A DNA stretch of 64,000 nucleotides from Plazaster borealis (Eukaryota > Echinodermata > Asteroidea > Forcipulatida > Labidiasteridae), in assembly GCA_021014325.1 (NCBI GenBank), contig CM037472.1:30528234-30592233 (forward strand), read 5' to 3'. Position 1 is the first letter of the stretch. Every line of letters starts with the position of its first letter. This document shows positions 1 to 10,862 of the stretch, one piece after another. Position numbers and translations under genes: made by a program. The notes beneath the pieces were generated by a model. It did no database searches and had not been told where the DNA came from. It was given only the letters and a program-made list of their open reading frames with translations.

Positions 1-595
1 AGCAACCCTGTACAATAGCGATTGTACAATATTTAGGATTATAATTTGTCATAAGTCATGGAAGTCACATGACCGTTGTAGACGTGGACTGTCCGTGGAT
101 CGTGGACGTGGACATGAACACGTTAGAAATTCACTAACGGCTAAACGACCAATGGAAGGAGACCTTTTACAACGCATTTGTTGGGTAGCAACCGGCTTGA
201 GCTGCTTGCCTGCATAACACAATATACACACATGTCGTCATGAGCACTGTTAGGTTGGAACATTTTATGATGTGTACGGTATACGTCGTTTGTATTTGCA
301 TTATTAGTTCAGTCGCGTAACGACCAGCAATGTGACCTTTGTGTTTTGGGTTATTTTTTTATCAACACAGCTAATGTTTCATGCGATAACACCAGATTTT
401 GACATGATGTATTTGCTCCACTTCGGTGTCAGGTTTTCGCCTATACGTTTGCATCGACGCGGTTTGCATACATAATAACTGCACGATACCATCGCAATGT
501 AGGCACACAGTACAGTGATCTGTCGCCTCTTTTTATACGCACCATGCGGACATTAACTACTCGTATTGGTACGCTCTACATTCCGTGAATTGGTC
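1..595. other. Upstream region of the TIR-like gene; no gene seen
   Basis: No convincing coding region is visible. A TATA-like stretch, TTTTATAC at 531-538, lies about 60 bases before the proposed start codon and could be a core promoter element, but one such match is weak evidence. An in-frame TAA at 554-556 precedes the start codon, and there is no AG dinucleotide between that stop and the ATG, so no splice acceptor could extend the reading frame upstream in this interval. Confidence 0.4.
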
Positions 596-2668
596 ATGTG
601 GAATGATAGACGGGACCGCAAGCTCCCGTCGGCAATATTCCGTCGGCAATCCGTCAGACAGGCGAAATCTACCCCGAGTAACAAATCCACCAACAAAATA
701 CGCGTTCACCCGCAGCCGAACGTGCCGCGGCCGACATTCACCGGGGCGCAGGACTGGGTACAACGGCACAGAGGCGACATCGACACCGTGGTGCAATTGC
801 TGGATATATACCCGAACCTCATTCAGTCGGAAGGGCTCGACCCTTTGTGGAATTTCTTACAGCCTGTGTTAAACAACAAGGGGACAACTTCGAAAGAACC
901 AGACACCAAGGAGGAGGGAAGGACAAGAAAGAAGAGCAAAGGGAAGGGACACACTCCAAATCGACGAGAGACGTTCAGCCGTTCAATCCCGGACAAACTC
1001 AATGCACGGTACGTTTATGTTTGTGATGTGCATAATTCCAGTGAGTTGGTCCAAACCAAATCTGCAAAGGAACGGATCGTCACAGCACTGTCCAGCTACT
1101 GCTACGTTAGGGCAAATCCCGAGTTACCAGTCAGCCAAACGGATTTAATGGACGTTCTGAAAACTGTCAGTTCAGCAGATGCTTTTTTGTTTCTAATGAA
1201 CGATAAGACCGTTAGCAGCTGGTTTTGTTTGCATCAGTTAGGCATTGCCATCGCCTATAACATACCAATCCTTGCCGTTCGAGAGGCAGGCTACAACCTT
1301 CCCACAACTCTGCCCTCGGAGTTCAGCCGCCTTGAGATCGTCAAAGTCCCTGTTGATGAACCGACACCCCCTAAACTACATCAGCACGTCAGGAGTAAGT
1401 CTTCCGAGAACTGGCCGGAAAGCCACGCCAAAAGTGAGTCCCAATCGAGTGGTTTCCATTCCGATTCAGAGAACGTTCTCTGTCATCAGCACACGGATAA
1501 GCCAGTGTATACCCTGTCGGATGTGATCAGGGATTGCTTCCAAACCTCTGTGGTCTACGTACCCAACTTCCACGACTCTTGCATCGCCAAACTCTTCGGA
1601 CGTCTATCGGATTACCTCGGGGATATCTTCTTGGATGCTGAAATCAGCAACACGGAGAAGCGTCAGCGAGTGAGAGACTCTCAGAGCAGCGACAGCGACG
1701 TGAGCGATCGACTCCCAGATGTCAAAGGGAGTTCGGTGTTTAGAACGCTGTCGCACCACCGCAGCTCAAATGAAAAACAAGCGCAGAGGACACCGTCTTC
1801 GGACGGCAGCCACGATCCGCCGGATACCCCAACATCCACGGAGAAATCCAGCGCCACGCCTTCAAGCTCCCCCGTTAAATTTCCTCCCATCGTCCCGGTA
1901 CCCGAAGTCATGGAAACACCGATGCCTCGCAAGAGTCCGGGAGATATCAAAAGCACAGCACGGACGAAACAGAACTGTAACACCACTAAAACTGTCTCAA
2001 GGACGATCCAAATCCCCGACCCTACAAAGTTTTTCATTTCTCCTCCGTCTTCCCCATTTATGGAAACACGGTACCTAGTGTTCCCTGGAAACAACAACGG
2101 GGCATCATCTAAAAAACCTTATTTGGTATCTTTCCCGAACGATGTTTTTGACGATTTGGAGGAGAAGACCGATGATAAGGAAGAGGATGAGCTGAAGTCC
2201 ATTCAGATGAAGGACGAACCCACCTTCGATAAAATCAAACTAGATGTGCGCTTGAAACATGATGTAATTAATGACAAATCTCCTTTCAGCACACCGTTGC
2301 CATCGGCCAAACAGCACCCATCATCCAGATCAACAACCAACGACTCGGCTCGTCGTCCGAGAAAGGACGTGCAAAAGGTCGCAAAAGACCACAGTCTGTC
2401 GTCGTCATCGTCATCAGGTGACATGCCCAGACCACCAAAAGCAGCTGAGAGACGCGATAGGTTTCACGTAAGGAATGGGATGATCCGTGGGATTCAGCTA
2501 GCAGAACAGAACAAGCAGGCCCAAATTACCCTCCCCGCGAAGAAGTACATCCGCAACGACCCAGGAAGGTGGATGCCCAGTGACACGTTAGGTAAAAAGA
2601 ACATCAAAATGGCCAAAGTAACGTTGCAGTATGGTCCCAATGGGAAACTACCAAACCCCTTGATCTGA
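596..2668 (+). CDS. Uncharacterised 690-residue protein with a TIR-like segment, single exon
   Basis: I do not recognise this gene. The frame is open from 557; the first in-frame ATG is at 596 and the stop TGA at 2666-2668. Residues about 50-92 look like a small helical region (AQDWVQRHRGDIDTVVQLLD). Residues 100-124 are Lys/Arg-rich. Residues about 138-252 resemble a TIR fold: a first strand RYVYVCDVHN, a later strand and loop DAFLFLMNDKTVSSWFCLHQ, then a helix and NIPILAVREAG, matching the family pattern of a hydrophobic strand, S-x-W-C, a helix and I-P-I/V. A second ordered stretch lies at about 303-350 (VIRDCFQTSVVYVPNFHDSC). The rest, to about 620, is Ser/Pro/Asp-rich and probably disordered, with several SP/TP sites; the last 70 residues are basic with a distinctive WMPSDTLGKKNIKMAKVTLQ block. 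Codon use and GC content are clearly higher than in the flanks. The TIR assignment is inference; I do not see a clear catalytic glutamate of NAD-hydrolysing TIRs. A scaffold or adaptor role is possible. Confidence 0.8.
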   Translation: MWNDRRDRKLPSAIFRRQSVRQAKSTPSNKSTNKIRVHPQPNVPRPTFTGAQDWVQRHRGDIDTVVQLLDIYPNLIQSEGLDPLWNFLQPVLNNKGTTSKEPDTKEEGRTRKKSKGKGHTPNRRETFSRSIPDKLNARYVYVCDVHNSSELVQTKSAKERIVTALSSYCYVRANPELPVSQTDLMDVLKTVSSADAFLFLMNDKTVSSWFCLHQLGIAIAYNIPILAVREAGYNLPTTLPSEFSRLEIVKVPVDEPTPPKLHQHVRSKSSENWPESHAKSESQSSGFHSDSENVLCHQHTDKPVYTLSDVIRDCFQTSVVYVPNFHDSCIAKLFGRLSDYLGDIFLDAEISNTEKRQRVRDSQSSDSDVSDRLPDVKGSSVFRTLSHHRSSNEKQAQRTPSSDGSHDPPDTPTSTEKSSATPSSSPVKFPPIVPVPEVMETPMPRKSPGDIKSTARTKQNCNTTKTVSRTIQIPDPTKFFISPPSSPFMETRYLVFPGNNNGASSKKPYLVSFPNDVFDDLEEKTDDKEEDELKSIQMKDEPTFDKIKLDVRLKHDVINDKSPFSTPLPSAKQHPSSRSTTNDSARRPRKDVQKVAKDHSLSSSSSSGDMPRPPKAAERRDRFHVRNGMIRGIQLAEQNKQAQITLPAKKYIRNDPGRWMPSDTLGKKNIKMAKVTLQYGPNGKLPNPLI

Positions 2669-3026
2669 AGGTGAAAACTATTTTTGTAATGAAACATTGG
2701 AACACATTGTATGATTCTGTATATATTAATAGTCTATATTGATATAATTTTAATAATTCAAGTTTTATAATACTGACGTCAGCGTGTGCATAGATGATGA
2801 GCAAGTTTGGCACGCTGCTCTGCAGACCTTATTCATGCTTTAGCTTTTTTGTTTCCTATTGAAATCAATAAGTCTGAAAAGAGGATGGAGCAAATTTTAG
2901 TCTGGCCCCATTTAGGTATTATGAGAATCAGTATTCTTTGTCATCAATTTAAATAGGGAATACATCATACAAAGATGAAAGCATGAGGAAGGTTAGAGTT
3001 TGGGGGAATTTACACACTACGATGTT
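2669..3026. other. Region after the TIR-like gene; probable 3' UTR
   Basis: AT-rich non-coding sequence directly after the stop. I see no canonical AATAAA close to the stop; the nearest variant is CAATAAG near 2868. The true poly(A) site is not determined. Confidence 0.3.
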
Positions 3027-3380
3027 TAAGGCCGTGTCCGGCTACGGCTACTGCTACGGCTGGGTCGTCTTGTCATCATGCGTTGACGTATAGGACGTCC
3101 GTAGCAACACCCTCAGCAACAGTTGTAGCCGTAGCTGTATATAGCCGCCAATTCGGATACGGCTTAGGCTTCGGGTCCAGCTTATAGGCACCGTCCGTCT
3201 GTTTGAAGCCCTGATGTAGCCTAAGCCAGAGCCACAACCAATCGAAAAGGGTCAATAGGCGGTTTCTGAGTTGGTGGCTTCCGCTGTGGCTGTTGCTATG
3301 GGGCGTTGCTATGGGCCCCTTATGCTTTAACGCATGTAAACATGGCGATCAAGTCGTAGCCGCTAATTCAAACACGGCCG
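3027..3380. repeat. Element rich in GGCTAC / GTAGCC, inverted-repeat type
   Basis: The sequence begins GCCGTGTCCGGCTACGGCTA and contains the reverse-complement motif several times (TAGCCGTAGCTG near 3125, GCCAATTCGGATACGGCT near 3146, GTAGCCGCTAATTCAAACAC near 3356). It is related to the cleaner copy at 5840-5983. It appears composite or partly duplicated, so the limits are approximate. Confidence 0.55.
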
Positions 3381-3521
3381 TACTATCCAAAACGACGCCA
3401 TCTTGTCACATTGACCGTTCTTTTAAAATAACAAACACCATTGATAATGGCGGTAAAAGGTTCTTCAATAATACCGTATTGCTAATTTAGCTAGATAAGC
3501 ATAAACCACCGATTGAAAGAT

Positions 3522-3912
3522 TTAAAGGGATTATATATACGTTTGGCAATTGGAACCCACTGTTTGTTTCAATCCTATATAGTTGTAGGTATATACAATA
3601 AAACTAACCTGTGAAAATTTCATTTCAAAAGGTGGTAGCGTTTTTGAGGTATTGCCGAAAATCTGGAGCGGTTATCTCCACGCTGGAAGACGAATCTGCA
3701 ATTGGAATACACAATCTGAGAAACGTTACTGTCTCAGTTTTTAAAAAAAAATGGGATAAAAAGTGATGTCTTTTTCCATAGCCGCAGTACTTTTAAGTGA
3801 AAAGTTTCTCAAAATGCATTAAACCATCCAAAGCTGCTGTACTTCTTAACCAAGTAACTTTTTATTGCCATTAATGTTCAGAGTAATTACCAAACGTATA
3901 CAGACCCTTTAA
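3522..3912 (-). mobile_element. M2 family TTAA-flanked inverted-repeat element
   Basis: Non-autonomous element with TTAA at both ends. Its right end reads ATTACCAAACGTATACAGAC followed by CCTTTAA, and the left end is a diverged inverted copy. It is reverse-oriented relative to the copies at 14305, 24528 and 30377, with which it shares long internal blocks such as TTTCATTTCAAAAGGTGG. TTAA target use is typical of piggyBac-type transposases; no coding capacity is seen. Confidence 0.8.
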
Positions 3913-5532
3913 ACATTATTATTCCGAAATGAAGTGATTGTTTGGGCACAATGGAGAATTTAAACAAAAGTACCCTCGCTTTTGTCCCTTTTCCTAAACA
4001 AATTATTTAATAAATGCTGTTATTGCATCGGAATTGTTGGGAAAAAACCCAGCAACAACAACTTGTTTACATTTTCCCCTCAAAAGTACATCATTGGTGT
4101 TTGAAAAAGAAAATTCATTCAATCCACCAGCTTTCATGACAACATCAGTCTTGCTGCTGTGCTGTGCCGAGCTTCTATAATAAGTTACTAGACATAGAGA
4201 CAATTTACCAAATGTATTGTGCTTGTTGCGAGATGATTGATGAGGAGAATGTCCATTCGCATTAGAAGTGATCGCTCAAAAATTCTATCTTGATTTCTAG
4301 AAAATGATGAGAAGCTACAAATGCTGTAGCATGCCTCGATAAACGACACCTTAGCAAAAATTAAGTCCTTTATCTGCTATGTAAATTTCAATCAATCCAA
4401 CGCTATCAATTTGAGGAGAGCAAACAAAACAAAAGATAAAGATCTGCTGACCTTAAGAAATACAAGAAACGGAATGTACAAATGTTTGAGGTTGTGTTTT
4501 ATCAAATAATAAACTGCTCAATCATTTTGTCTGTTTTGATTGCATTACATTCTCACAGTCTTGTTGACATCGCAGGTCAAGTTATCTTTTTTTACCTTTA
4601 GCTATATAACATGTACTTTACGGGTATTGTCAAACGATCCTTGTGAACCAATTGTACAAGATATCGGCTAGTATCAAGTAAACAGTTGATAAAGGCCATT
4701 CTTAACCACCACGATCGGGTTTTTTGTTTGAAGGGATGGTTTTGCCAAAAGAGTATTTTTCATTGTTATTGCTGATTGAGCATCAGTGACTGAATGGTTT
4801 GGCGCGCTGGAATCGTGTCCGGACTCGAGCACACACAGGTAACTGTTGCGTACCGGATCGTGTCGTCTGAACTCCTAAGGTTGCACCCCACTAAATAAAC
4901 TCCCATAGCATACAGTGCAAAATGTTAATTATAAAAAAAAATTAGAAGTCTCACAGCTTTTTACAGTAAAGAGAAAATTACCCAATGACTCATAAACTTT
5001 TAACCTCGGCTCAATTTGACTTGGGGTGTCCCACGGCCCGTCGAGTTATTCCCCCTCCAATTAAAAACAACCCTACATGTAGGCCTACATCTGTGTTTTT
5101 TTCCAATCGTCCGAGCATCAATGTTGAAACAAAAATGTATCCACACCTCTCGGCAAAAAGTACCATTTTTCAAGGGCAACAATTTGGAATTGTTTTTTAC
5201 TCTGTACCGGTACCCCTTTTATTTAGTTTTTTCAAATCGTTCAAGTATAGAATGTTTTGATTTTTGAGGACCTACAAAATATTCATGAGGCCGTCGCTCT
5301 GTTTTCTCCCTATTTAATGAGGTGCACCCATAGGCTCGAATCCATGTAGGCCTAAAGAAAACTTATTTCAGGAAAAGATTTTGTTCATGGTATTATAATA
5401 GTTGCTTCACTATAAACACGAGGAATGTATTAATTTTATAACCATTTTGTGTTGTCTAATCAGATAATTTGTCCGAGGATTTTGGTCGAAGACAGAAGTC
5501 GATGCTGTCATTAATAATTAATTTTACTACAG
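3913..5532. other. Intergenic stretch with no recognised feature
   Basis: AT-rich, without a supportable gene. Short open frames around 4985-5267 overlap each other on both strands and have no recognisable protein signature. No tRNA-like or inverted-repeat element was clear. Confidence 0.4.
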
Positions 5533-5731
5533 GGCAAAATTTCATAGAGCTTTGAAGCAGAAAACGCCGCTTAGAAATTCCTAATTGCGAGTTACAAATT
5601 ATCAGGAAACCAGTCATAATTGGTATGACAGAGTGTTTTGGCTGGTAACCTTTCATAATTGGTCAGCAAAATTGTTGTTTGCTGAGATTAATGTTGTGTT
5701 AAGTTACTCTATGAAATTGGGCCCAAGAACT
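5533..5731. mobile_element. M6 family inverted-repeat element
   Basis: About 200 bp with ends GGGCAAAATTTCATAGAGCT and CTCTATGAAATTGGGCCC, and the internal family signature GGAAACCAGTCA followed by GGCTGGTAACC. Same family as the copies at 34928, 48991, 58393, 60647 and 62153. Diverged, so probably old. Confidence 0.75.
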
Positions 5732-5839
5732 GTCATAAAATTAACTTGCCTTCCAGCGGGGAAACCATCTCTCGTTCAAATCAATTTGAACAAAACAGTC
5801 CAACTCCATTTTTGTGAAATTACATTTATTTATGATGGG

Positions 5840-5983
5840 TCTGTATCCAAATTGACAGCTACGGCTACGGCTACGGCTACGGCTACGGCTACGACTGGAT
5901 CCCCGCGTCAATGTGTATCGAAGCATAGGCCACGTTAAGCACCAGCCGTAGCCGTAGCCATAGTCGTCAATTCGGACACGGAA
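5840..5983. mobile_element. Short inverted-repeat element with GGCTAC expansion
   Basis: Left end TGTATCCAAATTGACAGCTA runs into a hexanucleotide GGCTAC array at about 5862-5891. The right end reads GCCGTAGCCGTAGCCATAGT followed by CGTCAATTCGGACACGG, the inverted complement of the left arm. The simple repeat is therefore an expansion within one terminal arm rather than an independent microsatellite. Confidence 0.65.
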
Positions 5984-6816
5984 TGTACTTTGTGAAGATG
6001 GTATCAATCTCTGTCAAAAACAGCTTTAGGGAAGTTTTGATTCTGCCAAGCCATGCCCAAGTTGTCTTATAAAAAGAAACAAGTGTTTTCTCTGTAAATG
6101 GTTATGGAGTATAAAATACACATTACTGAAATCACAAGCGTGGTGATTTCAAGAGGGGATATTTTGATCGCTGTCTCCTAGCGTACTTTATTTTCGTTAC
6201 CGGTACTGGTTTTTTTTATAGGCCTAGTGTAATGTCGTATAAACTTTCCTGCCGAATTTAGTATTTTATATTGATTCTTTTAATCAACATCACTTCTAGC
6301 CGAGAATGATATTTCCCAAGGTACGGTACTTTACGATAAGTGCCCCAGCTTCCGAATTACGAACAATCGCCGTTTTTATTTTATTATTAGTTTAATACCA
6401 ACATTTGGCCGTCTCTCTTTATCGTTGTAATTGAATTGCTGTTCGCAGTATTTAACAACCGGTGAATAACTCTAATATAACATTGTGTACGACAAGCACA
6501 GGTTCCAATTATCATGAAGAGTGGGGGGGGGGGTTTATTCGAATGAAAAGCTTTTATCACATTAAATATTGGTTGTATACCCAAGAGACAACTTGCAGCT
6601 GTTCTTCTTCTTTTTTCAAAAACAAAAGAACTATAGTGATATTGGTTTGCCTTTACCTGTACTTTCCTGTAATTAGCCTTAACTCTCCACAAATTACGTT
6701 TTATTTCAAACTGGTGCGGTTTGCAAAGTGCGTTCTTTGTAAGCGTGTTGTTACCGAAGTATAAGAGATTGCAAACCATCCAACGGTTATGCTGTTTTGA
6801 AATTGCACGCATGTTC

Positions 6817-6843
6817 AGGGTCCACTTTCATAGAGCTGCTTAA
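6817..6843. mobile_element. Left end of an M6 element, split by a TTAA insertion
   Basis: GGGTCCACTTTCATAGAGCT followed by GCTTAA is the start of an M6 element. It is interrupted at its own TTAA by the element at 6840-7065. The M6 sequence resumes after 7065 with GCAGATTTTTTG. Confidence 0.7.
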
Positions 6844-7065
6844 AGGGACATTGCCATCGTGATTATTGCAGGCTTGTGACGTAGGGTGGAATTATAATAA
6901 TAACCCAGTTACTGCACGCGCGCGCTGGCCGTCACATCACAAGAATAATGATGGCGCCCTTTGTGATGTTAGGGGCAGCGCGCGCGTGCAGTAACTTGGT
7001 TAGGGTTCATAATTCCATGTACAGCCATAGCCCTGCTACGATCATGACGATAGTGCCCCCTTTAA
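6840..7065. mobile_element. 226 bp TTAA-flanked inverted-repeat element, nested in M6
   Basis: Ends read TTAAAGGGACATTGCCATCG and the inverted CGATAGTGCCCCCTTTAA, with a further inner inverted pair CAGTTACTGCACGCGCGCGC and GCGCGCGCGTGCAGTAACTT. It has no coding capacity. The flanks rejoin as the uninterrupted M6 sequence GAGCTGC-TTAA-GCAGA, giving direct evidence for TTAA target duplication. Confidence 0.85.
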
Positions 7066-9020
7066 GCAGATTTTTTGTTGTTATCAGAGTAAATAACTGT
7101 GTTTTATGTATAGGTTTTCCCTGCTCATTTCAACAAAAATTCGTTCAGTTTAACACCCGGCTCATTCAATTTCTTTTGAAAACTAATGCTCCGTTGCAAC
7201 AGCATTCAACAGTAAAAATTAGTAATTCAACTTCAGCATTCACTGGTCAAATAACTTAATTCAAAGTCATTAGGTCGCAAAGATCATTCAATTCCGTAAA
7301 GGACAGCAGCAAAAGGCTGGTCAACCATTCAATTTCATCACTTGTAAATAGTGAAAATTCTCCTGAAGAATGGTGAACATTTTGTTTTGAAGGTCTATAA
7401 ATGAAATAGAATGACTGCGAGCCCGAATGACGAGAACGAAATCGTGTTTGTGCACGAAAACGAAATTGAATGAAATAGTTGCTAAAAAGAAAACTTGAAT
7501 GAAATAGGGGAACGTGCGTGTATTTGAATGCGTGTTATTGAAACAGCTTCTTCATTTTTGGCTGAAATTGTCCAGGAAAACATTATATTTGTTGTGACTG
7601 TTCCCCTGAAATTACTTGCTTAGAGGTTATAGCAGACCAAATTACCAAGCGATGTTTTCTGTGCAACAGCTTTATGAAATCGGGCCTTTTTTGTAACCAT
7701 TTCAGTACCGTACATTTTTTGTTTAAAAACTGAATGCGACAAGAAATGGGGTTTTGCAGGGGACACATTTTTTTTTTTTAAAAGAGGCAGGAAAACTAAT
7801 CAAACTCTGAATCTGTTTGTGTGCATGAAAAGTGCAGCCATTTTGGTAAAACAATTTTACCCTTTAAAATATTAACAGAGCAAAACATTGATTTCTCACC
7901 ACTTTCTCAGAATACTTTTCTCATGTTTTCATATAATTTCAAATTATATGTATTGATGAGCTGGTTACCATGGATACCTCGAGTTGGGGGATGCATGACA
8001 AACACCACCCCACAATCGAATAAGTGCATCAGCGATATATAACAGAAACCCACTTGCACACGTGACAGGTGTCCGGGCGTCCCGATGAGTAAATCGGTCC
8101 GAGGCACAATAATAATTAGCTCTCGAAGTGTGAAGACACACACTCCAAAATAATCGGGGTTTTATATTTTCAGTGTTTGATGTTCATGGGTTCTTGTGGA
8201 AGCAAAGTGGCATGACCATTTCACCGTGAAGAGCGGAGGTTGGGAACAGGCGACAGGCGACGGCAGTTCATTCCTTCCGTGTTGCTCAGTAACAACTTAC
8301 ACGTCCCTCTCTGTTTATAAGGAACGGTTGCTTGGACAACGCGCCGCTGCCTATTTATGTTTGCACAGCTACCCACCAAAATCTTTATTATTTTCAATGA
8401 TTGATTGATAATCGTTCTGTTTTTGTTTTTTGACACTTAAACCGTCTGTGGCTAGTTCGTTCTGTGTGTATTTGTTGAACCGTTCGTTCTGTGTGTATTT
8501 GTTGAACAGAGCAATGCAATCAGCAAGGCCTCTGCGATGTTAATTATTCGTAGATTTATGTTTTCTTTCCTTAACTGTGGAGTTCTGATTTAGAATCAGG
8601 GCATTTCAATTTACCCGAAAGGTGTGACGAACTGTTCTATCTGAATAAGGAAAATGTTTCGTTTTATGTCTATGTATGCATTACGCCAATTGGTAACAAC
8701 TATTGAACGATGTTATAGAAATTGCATAATCTGTCCTCGGAGGTAAAAATTACTCCGATCGCATTATGGATGTATTTAGGTCTGAATGATTTAAAGTCCA
8801 CAATTGCTACTGTACTAGGCACACTCCACTGTTGTTGTTATTTTTTTATTTTTTTATTGTTTGATTGTGATTTGTTTGTTTGGTTGGTTGTTTTGATTTG
8901 TTTCAGTTTTTTTTTTTTTTTTTCCAAAATAAAATAACTCAATTAACTATGTGATCGTTTGAGGCCGCGGGTCGCTGAGACGATTGAGTTTAAAGATGAG
9001 TCTATGGCCTGTCTACATCG
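7066..9020. other. Intergenic stretch, no gene recognised
   Basis: AT-rich sequence holding only a short tandem duplication (8455-8508), a T-rich tract near 8830-8925 and no supportable coding region. Short frames here lack recognisable signatures. Confidence 0.4.
8455..8508 (+). repeat. 27 bp tandem duplication
   Basis: Two identical adjacent copies of a 27 bp unit beginning GTTCGTTCTGTGTGTATTTG. The exact identity suggests a recent duplication. Confidence 0.85.
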
Positions 9021-9207
9021 TTTTTATTCCTATCTGAAAGCACACAAATTTGTACAACAAGGGTGTTTTTCTTTCATCATTTTCTTGCAACTTCGATGAC
9101 CAATTGAGCCCAAATTTTCACAGGCTTGGTATTTTATGCATATGTTGGGATACACCAAGTGAGAACACTGGTCTTTGACAATTACTAAACGTGTGCAGTG
9201 CCTTTAA
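9021..9207 (-). mobile_element. Partial M1 element (one arm)
   Basis: Contains the M1 arm from TTTTTATTCCTATCTGAAAG to AACGTGTGCAGTGCCTTTAA. The other arm is missing. It directly abuts the endonuclease fragment of a non-LTR retrotransposon through its terminal TTAA. Confidence 0.8.
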
Positions 9208-9546
9208 TTACTGGTGATTTTAATGTCAATTTTGTGGATATTGACCGCTAAGCCAGCCTCAGGAATTCTTAGACATTATATCCTCTTCGTCGTGCGCGCG
9301 TGCATACCTCCCATCAACAAACCTACCAGGGTTACTCAGAACTCTGTATCTTTTATTGATAATATTATTACATGTATTTTAAATATTCGATTCACTCCTA
9401 AATCTTGCATTTTATTGACTAATTTGTCTAATAATTTTCCTATATTTACGTCCCTCACTCTCGATTTGAATCGACAGACTTCTCGATATATTCACACAAG
9501 TGATTATTCAAAAGAAAACATCTCTAATATTTTTAACTTGACTTGA
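9207..9546 (+). pseudogene. Non-LTR retrotransposon endonuclease fragment, broken
   Basis: The frame from 9207 reads ITGDFNVNF, the GDFN motif of apurinic-type endonucleases of non-LTR retrotransposons, then stops at a TAA. A shifted frame continues with PPINKPTRVTQNSVSFIDNI and later LLTNLSNNFPIF, matching the family's PTR-x(n)-S-x-IDNI and D/N-H/N-F-P-I-F blocks. Frameshifts, a stop and loss of the usual SDH residues (NN here) show a dead copy. It is likely the same element as the reverse transcriptase piece at 10863. Confidence 0.75.
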
Positions 9547-9779
9547 ATTCCTGGTCCTAAATGCACCTGATGCAAATACCGCCTTTAAGTTATTTACGGA
9601 TATTTTTAATACTCTTAAACACAAAAAGAGTCACATGAAGAATCATAAAACCAATTCTCACGAATTGACTCCCAAATATTCGTGGATAACTGTCAGCTTA
9701 TATGTACATCTATTTATCATACAAATAAGCATATTTTTTTAATGAGATATCGCCTAGAGCAACAAAAAGCTGGACGGCC

Positions 9780-9965
9780 ACTTCAAGGTGAGGACTATAA
9801 GCTTAACTGATTTGGGCTGTCGACCCAAATCAACTGTCACCACCCGAGCACGTTGCCACCTAATCCCAGGGCTGAAACAGGGTTACCCCCTTCACAGTCC
9901 ATAAGGATGTAGGCATGGGTATCATCGTCTAGGAGCCTGGCTGGTAGAGCAGACTACCTTCCCAT
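9780..9965 (-). mobile_element. SINE-A related fragment
   Basis: Shares GGCCACTTCAAGGTGAGGAC, AAACAGGGTTACCC, AGGATGTAGGCATGGGTATC and CTGGTAGAGCAGA with the longer copy at 63160-63490. The tRNA-like B-box end seen in that copy is absent here. Confidence 0.6.
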
Positions 9966-10320
9966 GTTGTTTGTTATCGAAGATATATTTGCCACCCAAC
10001 TGATTGTAATAATTATGTGCGTTTCAAAAATATAAATTAGTATTTATGTTATACTTAAATCTGAACAGAATTACTATGCCAAACTGTTTGATAAGGCAAA
10101 AGGGTAAGATCAAAGGAACCTGGAAAGTCGCCCCTTGATAACGATTGATAATCCGCATATTATTGTTGAACACTTCAAATACATATTTTACAAACATTGA
10201 TTACTCAATTAGTAGTGCAATTTCACCAAGTTCAGTAAACTGTTGAAGTTTTCTTCAAGATCCTAAACAAGGTCCTTAACAAAATCCTATATTTTCCTTT
10301 CCGGTTACAGAATATAAAAT

Positions 10321-10695
10321 TTAAAGGCATCGTACACGTTTGGTAATTGTCAAAGACCAGTGTTCTCACTTGGTGTATCCCAACATATGCATAAAATAAC
10401 AAGCCTGTGAAAATTTGGGCTCAATTGGTCATCGAAGTTGCAAGAAAATGGTGAAAGAAAAAACACCCTTGTTGTACAAATTTGTGTGCTTTCAGTTAGG
10501 AATAAAAACTTCTTGCAAGAAGTTTTTGATTATTTTAGTGAGAAATTACCTCTTTCTCAAAAACTACGTTACTTCAGAGGGAGTCGTTTCTCACAATGTG
10601 TTATACTATCAACAGCTCTCCGTTGCTCGTTACCAAGTAAGTTTTTATGCTAATTGATATTTTTAGTAATTACCAAACGTGTATGATGCCTTTAA
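10321..10695 (+). mobile_element. M1 family TTAA-flanked element, full length
   Basis: Starts TTAAAGGCATCGTACACGTT and ends CGTGTATGATGCCTTTAA, so the terminal inverted repeats carry matching CATCG/GATG variants. A central palindrome, AACTTCTTGCAAGAAGTT, lies at about 10507-10526. It lies between the endonuclease and reverse transcriptase fragments of a retrotransposon, so it was probably inserted there. Confidence 0.9.
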
Positions 10696-10862
10696 AAGAT
10701 TGTTCGTAATCTGCCGCTAAGATAGTAAGACCAGTGCTGGTCATGATCATATTGTAGTTTTATAAAGGACTCTTCCTCTGGGCTGTACACTGTAGTATAA
10801 TACGAAAGTGAAAGGCCGCCAGTGCTAGATCATATTGGTAGTAAGTGCAATAAGAAATGATT

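Noticed and set aside
566..595. TTG start for the TIR-like gene
   Set aside because: The frame is open to 557, but TTG is not a usual eukaryotic start; the first in-frame ATG is at 596.
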